Of a stretch of DNA of 7,133 bases, positions 1-5,910 are shown piece after piece (the first letter of the stretch is position 1; each line of letters opens with the position of its first letter). The DNA lies in contig JARLGP010000049.1 in assembly GCA_031292735.1 (NCBI GenBank), positions 1 to 7,133 of the forward strand. The letters are read 5' to 3'. Below the pieces are notes generated by a model. It made no database searches, was not told the origin of the DNA, and saw only the letters and a list, made by a program, of their open reading frames with translations. Origin of the DNA: Holophaga sp. Its GTDB lineage: Bacteria; Acidobacteriota; Holophagae; Holophagales; Holophagaceae. The position numbers were made by a program, and so were the translations under genes.

Positions 1-1065
1 GACGGCGGCCGGGTGCGGGGCGTCCGGCTGGAAGACCGGCTCACCGGGCGCACCTTCACCGTGCGGGCCGGGTGCGTGGTGAACGCCACCGGGGCGTGGA
101 CGGAAGCCGTCCTGGGCATGGCCGGCACCCGCGCCGCCATGCTCCGCCCCACCAAGGGCGTCCACCTGGTCATCCCCAATGCCCGGCTGGGCAACCGGGA
201 GGCCTTCGTGCTCCGCTCGGTGGACGACGGCCGGAGTTTCTTCGTGCTGCGCCGGGAGGCCATCACCCTCATCGGCACCACCGACACCGACTACCGGGGC
301 GACCTGGACGAGCCGTACTGCACCCGGGAAGACTGCGACTACCTGCTGCGCACGGTGAACGCGGTGTTTCCCCGGGCCCGGATCACCCGCCACGACATCC
401 TTTCCAGCTATGCCGGGATCCGTCCCCTGGTGCGGGAGGAAGGCGTGGACGCCTCCGCCGTGTCCCGCCGGCACTGCATCCGGGACCCCGGCACCGGCCT
501 GGTGACCATCGCCGGCGGCAAGCTCACCACCTTCCGGGTCATGGCCTGGGAGCTGCTCGCGCTGTGCTCCCGGCAGGGCTACCTGCGCCCGTTCCGGGGC
601 CGGGAGAAGCGCCGGAACTTCTCCCGGCGGCCCTTGAAGGCGGGGATCACCTTGCGCCGGTTCACCCAGGTGGTGGCCGACCAGGGGCTGGACAACCTGG
701 TGCCGGAAAGCGTCCTGCGCCACCTGCACCAGCAGTACGGGCAAGGCGGCGTGGGCATCCTGGCCGGGATCAAGGCCGATCCCGGTTCGGGCCGGCCGCT
801 GCTGGAGGGCCACCCGTTCTGCCCGGCGGAGCTCCAGCACATCCTGGCCTTCGAGAACGCGCCCAGCCTCATGGACCTGATGCTGCGCCGCACCGAGATG
901 CAGCTCACCGTCTCGCACCTGCTGCAGCGGGAACTGGCCGGGAAGGTGGCCGGGATCATGGCCGCCTTCTATGGCTGGGACGAGGCCCGCGCCGGCGAGG
1001 AGACCGCCCGCTACCTGGACCACATCCGGAAGACCACCGCCTTCACCGGTGAAGCCCATGGATGA
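1..1065 (+). CDS. glpD: FAD-dependent glycerol-3-phosphate dehydrogenase GlpD, 5'-truncated
   Basis: This is the C-terminal 354 residues of a membrane-associated flavoenzyme that oxidises sn-glycerol 3-phosphate to dihydroxyacetone phosphate and passes electrons to quinone. The frame is open from base 1, so the gene starts upstream. Family members are about 500-560 residues, so roughly 150-200 residues, including the N-terminal GxGxxG FAD-binding fold, are missing from the window. Visible family motifs are NATG (82-93, the second FAD-contact segment), IGTTD (271-285), YAGIRPL (409-429) and AGGKLTT (511-531). These align by eye with E. coli GlpD. The part after about base 600 matches the C-terminal helical cap of GlpD/DAO proteins, including the RRT motif and a terminal FYGWD segment. 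The stop lies inside the start region of the following kinase gene (8-base overlap), which indicates one transcript and probable translational coupling. A GlpA-type anaerobic subunit is less likely because the C-terminal cap runs straight to the stop without a [2Fe-2S] domain. Confidence 0.95.
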   Translation, partial: DGGRVRGVRLEDRLTGRTFTVRAGCVVNATGAWTEAVLGMAGTRAAMLRPTKGVHLVIPNARLGNREAFVLRSVDDGRSFFVLRREAITLIGTTDTDYRGDLDEPYCTREDCDYLLRTVNAVFPRARITRHDILSSYAGIRPLVREEGVDASAVSRRHCIRDPGTGLVTIAGGKLTTFRVMAWELLALCSRQGYLRPFRGREKRRNFSRRPLKAGITLRRFTQVVADQGLDNLVPESVLRHLHQQYGQGGVGILAGIKADPGSGRPLLEGHPFCPAELQHILAFENAPSLMDLMLRRTEMQLTVSHLLQRELAGKVAGIMAAFYGWDEARAGEETARYLDHIRKTTAFTGEAHG

Positions 1066-2632
1066 CACCCTCCTGGCCCTGGACTGCGGCACCCAGAGCC
1101 TGCGGGCGATGCTGTTCGCCGCGGACGGCACCCTGCTGCACAAGGTGAAGATCGAGTACGAGCCCTACCAGCGGTCCCGCCCGGGGTGGGCCGAACAGGA
1201 CGCGGAGCTCTGGTGGCGAAGCCTTTGCCAGGCCATCCGGATGCTGCGGGCCCAGGCCGGGGCGGCCTTCGCCCGGATCCGGGGGGTGGGGCTCACCACC
1301 CAGCGGGCGACCCTGGTCTTCGTGGATGGCGCCGGGAACCCGCTGCGTCCGGCCCTCACCTGGCTGGACACCCGCCGGGCCCGGGCCGACTACCGGCCCG
1401 GCTGGATCAGGCGGATGGTGTTGCGGGCCGCGGGCGCCCTGGAGGCGGTCCAGACCGCCCAGAAGGAGGGCAAGGCCAACTGGGTGCGGCAGAACCAGCC
1501 GGAAATCTGGGCGGCCACCCACAAGATCCTCCAGGTGTCGGGCTTCCTGAATCATCGCCTGACCGGCCGGTTCCAGGATTCCGTGGCCAATCAGGTCGGA
1601 CACATCCCCTTTAACTACAAGAAGATGCGCTGGTGCATGGCGGGCGAACTGCCGGCCCTGCTGTTCCCCATGGAGCCCGCCAAGCTGCCCGGTCTGGTGC
1701 CCGCGGGCGCCCTGCTGGGCGGCATCAGCGCCGCGGCCAGCGCGGCCACGGGCCTGCCCGAAGGCCTGCCGGTGATCGCCTGCGCCTCCGACAAGGGCAC
1801 CGAGACCATCGGCGTCGGCTGCGTGGGGGAGTCCATGGCCAGCCTCTCCCTGGGCACCACCGCCACGGTGCAGACCACCTCGGCCCGCTACTTCGAGCCC
1901 ATCGCCTTCATGCCCCCCTATCCCGCCGCCATGGCCGGCCACTACAACCCGGAAGTGGAGATCTTCCGCGGCTACTGGATGATCTCCTGGTTCAAGCGGG
2001 AACTGGCCCCCCAGGACGTGAAGGAGGCCCTGGACCAGGGCGTGCCGCCGGAAGTCCTGCTGGACCGTTACCTCAGGGCGGTGCCGGCCGGCTCCATGGG
2101 GCTCCTCACCCTCCCGCACTGGGGCCCCAGTCTCCAACATCCCGGCACCAAGGGCGCGATGGTCGGCTTCGGCGACGTGCACACCCGCGGCCACCTGTAC
2201 CGCTCGGTGCTGGAAGGCCTGGCCTTCGGCCTGCGGGAGGGCCTGGAGCGGATCGAGAAGGCCGGGAAGCGGCGGATCACCCGCATCGGCCTCTCCGGCG
2301 GGGCCACCCAGTCCCGGGAGATCTGCCAGCTCACCGCGGACATCTTCGGCCGTGAGCTGAGCGCCGGCGAGACCTTCGAGACCGCCGGGCTGGGCACCGC
2401 CGTGATCACCGCGGTGGGCGTGGGCCTCTACCGGACCATCCCCGAGGCGGCGGCCGCCATGGTGCGGGTCGGCCGGATCTACGCCCCCCGACCCCGGCAG
2501 GCCGCCCTGTACGACAAGCTCTACCGCAGGGTCTACCGGGAACTCCACGGCCGGCTCCAGCCCCTGTACCGGGAGATCCGGTCGATCGTGAACTACCCCG
2601 AACGCGCCTCCGATGAACCCGCCGATGACTGA
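1058..2632 (+). CDS. FGGY-family carbohydrate kinase (substrate uncertain)
   Basis: This 524-residue ATP-dependent kinase of the FGGY family (glycerol, xylulose, ribulose and related kinases) is of usual family length. The N-terminal phosphate-binding segment reads LALDCGTQSLR (residues 6-16). GLTTQR (78-83) and TWLDTR (101-106) follow in the substrate domain, and the catalytic base is probably Asp245 in ASDKG. SLSLGTT (263-268) and GLSGGATQS (411-419) are the second-domain ATP-site motifs. Compared by eye with E. coli GlpK, the Arg83 and Asp245 positions match. Glu84 is Ala, Tyr135 appears to be Ala and Gln246 is Lys, so the glycerol-contact set is not conserved. The neighbours make a three-carbon polyol, dihydroxyacetone or a similar substrate plausible, but the substrate cannot be assigned. 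The start at 1058 is preferred over an in-frame ATG at 971: it begins exactly at the family N-terminus and has a GGTGAAG ribosome-binding-like stretch at 1048-1054, though with only 3 bases of spacing. It overlaps glpD by 8 bases, and its own stop lies within the start region of the next gene. Confidence 0.92.
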   Translation: MDDTLLALDCGTQSLRAMLFAADGTLLHKVKIEYEPYQRSRPGWAEQDAELWWRSLCQAIRMLRAQAGAAFARIRGVGLTTQRATLVFVDGAGNPLRPALTWLDTRRARADYRPGWIRRMVLRAAGALEAVQTAQKEGKANWVRQNQPEIWAATHKILQVSGFLNHRLTGRFQDSVANQVGHIPFNYKKMRWCMAGELPALLFPMEPAKLPGLVPAGALLGGISAAASAATGLPEGLPVIACASDKGTETIGVGCVGESMASLSLGTTATVQTTSARYFEPIAFMPPYPAAMAGHYNPEVEIFRGYWMISWFKRELAPQDVKEALDQGVPPEVLLDRYLRAVPAGSMGLLTLPHWGPSLQHPGTKGAMVGFGDVHTRGHLYRSVLEGLAFGLREGLERIEKAGKRRITRIGLSGGATQSREICQLTADIFGRELSAGETFETAGLGTAVITAVGVGLYRTIPEAAAAMVRVGRIYAPRPRQAALYDKLYRRVYRELHGRLQPLYREIRSIVNYPERASDEPADD

Positions 2633-2634
2633 CC

Positions 2635-2638
2635 AGGA
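2635..2638 (+). promoter_or_regulatory. Ribosome binding site deciding the start of the AGPS-like gene
   Basis: AGGA lies 7 bases before the ATG at 2646. Two earlier in-frame ATGs (2613 and 2625) have no purine-rich stretch at a suitable distance, so this site favours the ATG at 2646. The site sits just after the kinase stop codon (2630-2632), so ribosomes ending the kinase could re-initiate here. Confidence 0.5.
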
Positions 2639-2645
2639 CGCCGCC

Positions 2646-4358
2646 ATGACCGAATCGCCGAACCTCCAGCCGCCCTGGATCCATGAGCCGCCACCCGCGC
2701 GCTCCTGGCGGTCCCTGCTGAAATGGGGCGCCCCCGGAGCGTTCAAGCATCCCAACCCGCGCCTGGTCAAGCTCATGAAACGCACCTTCCACATGGACGA
2801 CGCGGATTTCCGGGCGCCGTCCCGCACCGGCGAACAGCCGGTGGAGGTCGCCCGGCCCGGCGCCCTGGCCCCGGAGAGCCTGGAGGCCTTCCGCGCCATG
2901 CTGGGCGAGGGCGGCGTCTGCACCGATGGCTACGCGCGGCTCCAGGCGGCCTACGGCAAGACCATGCTGGACCTCATGCGCCTGCGGGAAGGCATCTGCG
3001 AGAACCTGCCCGACGCGGTGCTCTACCCCCGGAACCGCCACGACGTGCAGCGGATCGTCGACCACTGCGCGCGCATGGGGATCGCCGTGGTGGCCCGGGG
3101 CGGCGGCTCCTCGGTGACCCGGGGCCTGGAATCGCCCCGGGCCGGCGTTTCCCTGAACCTCACCCGGCACATGGCCAAGGTGGTGGGCTTCAACGAGACC
3201 GACCAGACCATCACCGTGGAGCCCGGCCTCTACGGCCCCGAGCTGGAAAAACTGCTGAACGCCGCCCCGGAGCTGTTCGGCGCCGCCCGGCGCTACACCT
3301 GCGGGCATTTCCCCCAGTCCTACGAATTCTCCACGGTGGGCGGCTGGGTGGTGACCCGGGGCGCCGGCCAGAACTCCACCTACTACGGCAAGATCGAGGA
3401 CCTGGTGCTGTCCCAGGAATACGTCACCCCCGCCGGCCTGCTGCGCACCGGCAGCTACCCCGCCGCCGCCGTGGGCCCCGACACCGACCAGATCATGATG
3501 GGCAGCGAAGGCGCCTTCGGCATCCTCACCGAAGTCACCCTCCGGGTGTTCCGCCTCCGGCCCGGGAACCGGCACCGCTTCAGCTACCTGTTCCCCGACT
3601 GGGACTCGGCCTGCCGCGCGGTGCGCGAGGTCATGCAGTCCGAGGCCGGCTTCCCGTCGGTGTTCCGGCTGTCCGACCCGGAGGAGACCGACGTGGCCCT
3701 GAAGCTGTACGGGGTGGAGAACCCGTTGACCAACGGCCTGCTGGGCCTATGGGGACTGGAACCGGGGAAGCGCTGCCTGCTGCTGGGGTCCACCGAAGGG
3801 GAGCGGGGCTATGCCCGCAACGTGCGCCGCCAGGTGGGCCGCGCGGCCCGGCGCCGCGGCGCCCTGCCCACCACCGGCCTGGTGGCCCGCAGCTGGGAGC
3901 ACGGCCGGTTCCGGGATCCCTACCTGCGGGAGGACCTCCAGGATTTCGGAATCATGACCGACACCCTGGAGTGCTCCACCACCTGGTCCAACCTGGCGCG
4001 GGTGCACCGGGAGGTGCGGGCCTTCTGCCATTCCCGGCCCGACACCATCTGCATGGCCCACATGTCCCACTGCTATCCCCAGGGGGCGAACCTCTACTTC
4101 ATCTTCATCGCCCGCATGGATTCCATCCCCGACTACCTGGCCTACCAGGCCGGCATCCTCGACGCCATCCGCGCCCAGGGCGCCGCCCTGAGCCACCACC
4201 ACGGCATCGGGCGGATGACCGCGCCCTGGCTGGAAGGGCAGATCGGCAAGGTGCAGATGGACCTGTTCCGGGCCATCAAGCACCACCTGGACCCCCGCGG
4301 CATCCTGAACCCCGGCGGCACCCTGGGGCTGGACCTGCCGGAAGCCGGGCGCCGCTGA
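2646..4358 (+). CDS. FAD-binding oxidoreductase, alkyldihydroxyacetonephosphate synthase (AGPS)-like
   Basis: This 570-residue protein belongs to the VAO/PCMH flavoprotein superfamily and resembles AGPS along its whole length. AGPS swaps the acyl chain of acyl-DHAP for a fatty alcohol, creating the ether bond of ether lipids, and uses FAD without net redox change. Visible landmarks are: an N-terminal KWGAPG segment like the WxGWG of AGPS; NLPDAVLYPRN (about 120-130) leading into the FAD domain; the FAD pyrophosphate loop RGGGSSVTRGL (151-161); EFSTVGGWVVTRGAG (227-241); GPDTDQIMMGSEGAFG (277-292); an Arg (341) in FRLSDP, matching by eye the human Arg mutated in rhizomelic chondrodysplasia type 3; a Tyr (477) in CYPQGANLYF, matching the catalytic Tyr; and the SHHHGIG motif with His517-519. 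It ends with the family's DPRGILNPGG signature. There is no signal peptide or membrane segment. Starts at 2613 and 2625 would add 11 or 7 residues. An FAD-linked dehydrogenase of the YgcU or D-lactate/glycolate oxidase type remains possible, but the HHH motif and Tyr favour AGPS. Confidence 0.88.
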   Translation: MTESPNLQPPWIHEPPPARSWRSLLKWGAPGAFKHPNPRLVKLMKRTFHMDDADFRAPSRTGEQPVEVARPGALAPESLEAFRAMLGEGGVCTDGYARLQAAYGKTMLDLMRLREGICENLPDAVLYPRNRHDVQRIVDHCARMGIAVVARGGGSSVTRGLESPRAGVSLNLTRHMAKVVGFNETDQTITVEPGLYGPELEKLLNAAPELFGAARRYTCGHFPQSYEFSTVGGWVVTRGAGQNSTYYGKIEDLVLSQEYVTPAGLLRTGSYPAAAVGPDTDQIMMGSEGAFGILTEVTLRVFRLRPGNRHRFSYLFPDWDSACRAVREVMQSEAGFPSVFRLSDPEETDVALKLYGVENPLTNGLLGLWGLEPGKRCLLLGSTEGERGYARNVRRQVGRAARRRGALPTTGLVARSWEHGRFRDPYLREDLQDFGIMTDTLECSTTWSNLARVHREVRAFCHSRPDTICMAHMSHCYPQGANLYFIFIARMDSIPDYLAYQAGILDAIRAQGAALSHHHGIGRMTAPWLEGQIGKVQMDLFRAIKHHLDPRGILNPGGTLGLDLPEAGRR

Positions 4359-4359
4359 C

Positions 4360-4386
4360 GCCCCACGGGGGGTGGCTTTTCTTTTT
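4360..4386 (+). terminator. Probable Rho-independent terminator after the AGPS-like gene
   Basis: Two bases after the stop codon, GCCCC (4360-4364) can pair with GGGG(T)GGC sequence ending at 4376. The stem is short and GC-rich, with one bulged T and a small loop. It is followed by TTTTCTTTTT (4377-4386). The T tract stands out sharply in this GC-rich sequence. It would end the glpD-kinase-AGPS transcript before the efflux operon. The stem is imperfect, so termination strength is uncertain. Confidence 0.6.
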
Positions 4387-4602
4387 CGACTCCCTGTACC
4401 GCGGCTGGGACTGAATTTGTTACCATTTCTTCTGAGCTATTGGCCTGGGCCCTCGGATGGCCTCGGGCGTTTCGATCTGGAGGTGAGCTCCTTCCCGGAC
4501 GGTGCCTTGCTCCGATCCGGCTTGATCGCCCGTTCAGACACCTGTAGCCGCAGTTCGGAAACAGATTGCCTCCGTTGAACTGCCCCCGTGAACGCACCGG
4601 AG

Positions 4603-4619
4603 TATCTATGGTCAAGATA
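4603..4619. repeat. Small inverted repeat, possible operator
   Basis: TATCT (4603-4607) and AGATA (4615-4619) are exact reverse complements separated by 7 bases, centred about 97 bases before the adaptor gene start. TetR- and MarR-type regulators of RND efflux genes often bind short palindromes of this size, so an operator role is possible. The arms are only 5 bases long and could arise by chance. No regulator gene is visible in the window. Confidence 0.25.
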
Positions 4620-4692
4620 GGGCGAGAGAATGGTTCGCCTGGATGGGGTGCACAACCCCTTTGGCTCCGAACATCAGGTATCTCTTGCCACC

Positions 4693-4700
4693 GGAAAGGG
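4693..4700 (+). promoter_or_regulatory. Ribosome binding site deciding the start of the adaptor gene
   Basis: The purine run GGAAAGGG lies 7 bases before the ATG at 4708. This supports 4708 over the upstream in-frame ATG at 4630. The 26 extra residues from 4630 would put an uncharacteristic polar leader in front of the membrane anchor. Confidence 0.55.
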
Positions 4701-4707
4701 CTGGAAA

Positions 4708-5910
4708 ATGCTGGATTCTGATACTGTGGTCCCTTCGCAAAAGGCCGCGGCGCCGCCCAAGCGGCATGGGCTCGCGTGGCTGCTGGTCCTGCTGGTGTGC
4801 CTGGCACTCTTGCTGCCCCTGCTGCACCACGGCAAGGCACCCATGGGCATGCCCGGCGGCGGCCCCGGCACCCCGGTGACCACGGCCCAAGTGCGCAGCG
4901 CCGCCATGGACATCTACCTGGATGCCCTGGGCACCGTGACGCCGCTGCAGACGGTCAATGTGTACAGCCAGGTGGCCGGGCGGGTCCTTGCGGTGGCCTA
5001 CCGGGAGGGCGAGATGGTGCACAAAGGCCAACTGCTGGTGACCCTGGACGCCGGCCCCACCCAGGCCCAGCTGGACCAGGCCCAGGGCTCCCTGGTCCGG
5101 GACCGGGCCCTGCTGGACCAGGCGCGGCTGAACCTGCACCGCTACCAGGAAGCCCGGCAGCAGAACGCCATCGCCGAACAGACCGTATCGGACCAGCAGT
5201 CGCTGGTCCGCCAGTACGAAGGGACGGTGCAGAACGACGAAGGCTCGGTCCGCTACTACCAGGCCGAACTGGGCTACTTCCGGATCCACGCGCCCATCGC
5301 CGGACGCATCGGCCTGCGCCTGGTGGATGCCGGCAACACGGTCTTTTCCGGCAGCACCAGCTCCCTGGCGACCATCACCCAGATCGATCCCATGACCGCC
5401 GTGTTTTCCGTGGCCGAGGACCATGTCCCGCAAATCCAGAAGCAGCTGGCGGCCCGGAGTGGACTGCGGGTGGATCTCTATGACCGTTCCCAGACCCATC
5501 TGATCGCCACCGGAAAACTGCTGACCCTGGACAACCAGGTGGACACCACCACCGGCACGGTGAAGCTGCGCGCTCAGTTCAGCAACGCCCAGAACCAGCT
5601 CTTCCCCAACCAGTTCGTGAACGCCCGGTTGCAGGTGGACACCCTGCGCGACGCCCGGCTCATCCCCACCGTCGCGGTGCAGTACAACGGCCAGCAGGCC
5701 TTCGTCTACCTGGTCAAGCCCGACCACACCGTGGCCCTGCACACCGTCCAGATCCTCAACGCCGACCAGAACGATTCCGCCGTGGCCGGCCTGGAGCTGG
5801 GCGACAGCGTCGTCACCAGCAATTTCGACCGGCTCCAGGATGGCGCCAAGGTCCTGGTCCCGGCCGCCAAGGCCGCGGCCCACACCGCCCCGGCAGGGCC
5901 GGCCCAGTGA
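4708..5910 (+). CDS. mdtA: RND efflux periplasmic adaptor subunit, MdtA-like
   Basis: This 400-residue membrane fusion protein bridges the inner-membrane RND pump and an outer-membrane channel. A basic stretch PPKRH precedes a single hydrophobic segment (about residues 22-39), followed by a flexible Gly/Pro/Met linker (45-55). Cys31 lies inside the hydrophobic segment without a lipobox (preceded by Leu-Leu-Val), so an uncleaved transmembrane anchor like that of E. coli MdtA is more likely than a lipoprotein. The two lipoyl half-motifs lie at about 84-115 (VAGRV...[10 protein letters not shown]) and 190-224 ([20 protein letters not shown]). They flank an alpha-hairpin rich in Gln, Ala and Leu (about 116-185). 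The beta-barrel and membrane-proximal domains follow, with [12 protein letters not shown] (280-291) and [11 protein letters not shown] (298-308). [11 protein letters not shown] and FPNQFVN are typical of the MdtA branch. Its length is close to E. coli MdtA (about 415). The stop overlaps the pump start by 4 bases (GTGA), so the two are very probably cotranscribed. Confidence 0.93.
   Translation: MLDSDTVVPSQKAAAPPKRHGLAWLLVLLVCLALLLPLLHHGKAPMGMPGGGPGTPVTTAQVRSAAMDIYLDALGTVTPLQTVNVYSQVAGRVLAVAYREGEMVHKGQLLVTLDAGPTQAQLDQAQGSLVRDRALLDQARLNLHRYQEARQQNAIAEQTVSDQQSLVRQYEGTVQNDEGSVRYYQAELGYFRIHAPIAGRIGLRLVDAGNTVFSGSTSSLATITQIDPMTAVFSVAEDHVPQIQKQLAARSGLRVDLYDRSQTHLIATGKLLTLDNQVDTTTGTVKLRAQFSNAQNQLFPNQFVNARLQVDTLRDARLIPTVAVQYNGQQAFVYLVKPDHTVALHTVQILNADQNDSAVAGLELGDSVVTSNFDRLQDGAKVLVPAAKAAAHTAPAGPAQ
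5895..5898 (+). promoter_or_regulatory. Ribosome binding site supporting a GTG start for the pump gene
   Basis: AGGG lies 8 bases before the GTG at 5907, inside the end of the adaptor gene. No ATG exists near the family N-terminus; the first in-frame ATG is at residue 18, inside transmembrane segment 1. GTG at 5907 is therefore the only sensible start. Confidence 0.5.

Larger units (their letters stand above)
4387..4707. other. Intergenic region before the efflux operon (probable promoter region)
   Basis: About 320 bases hold no convincing gene. Base composition is visibly less GC-rich than the flanking genes, and short frames here show no recognisable protein. The region must carry the start of the efflux transcript if the terminator at 4360-4386 works. 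An extended -10-like TGTTACCAT lies at 4418-4426 without a matching -35. TTGAAC (4575-4580) and TATCTA (4603-4608) are 22 bases apart, too far for a standard promoter. No riboswitch or small RNA could be recognised. The inverted repeat and the ribosome binding site listed separately are the only other signals seen. Confidence 0.5.

Noticed and set aside
1043..2923. 626-codon open frame on the minus strand opposite the FGGY kinase
   Set aside because: It mirrors the codon periodicity of the kinase in GC-rich DNA. The translation is Gly/His/Pro-rich low-complexity sequence with no recognisable domain.
2406..3575. 389-codon minus-strand open frame opposite the AGPS-like gene
   Set aside because: It is antisense to a clearly identified coding gene, and its composition is typical of a GC-rich shadow frame.
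4372..4578. 68-codon plus-strand frame in the intergenic region
   Set aside because: It would start with GTG inside the terminator stem, has no ribosome binding site, and its translation matches nothing recognisable.
4575..4608. TTGAAC and TATCTA as a sigma-70 promoter for the efflux operon
   Set aside because: The spacer is 22 bases, well outside the usual 16-18, so it is not listed as a promoter.
4437..4655. 72-codon minus-strand frame in the intergenic region
   Set aside because: The product is short, Arg/Ser-rich and unrecognisable. It does not look like a TetR or MarR regulator.
4630..4707. Upstream ATG extending the adaptor by 26 residues
   Set aside because: The extension is polar and unlike adaptor N-termini, while the ATG at 4708 has a strong ribosome binding site and places the membrane anchor normally.
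4783..4800. Possible lipoprotein cysteine (Cys31) in the adaptor
   Set aside because: The residues before it (Leu-Leu-Val) do not form a lipobox, which needs a small residue at -1, and the Cys lies in the middle of the hydrophobic segment.
4612..5883. 423-codon minus-strand open frame opposite the adaptor gene
   Set aside because: It is a shadow of the MdtA-like gene. It is rich in Gly, His and Gln repeats and shows no family motif.
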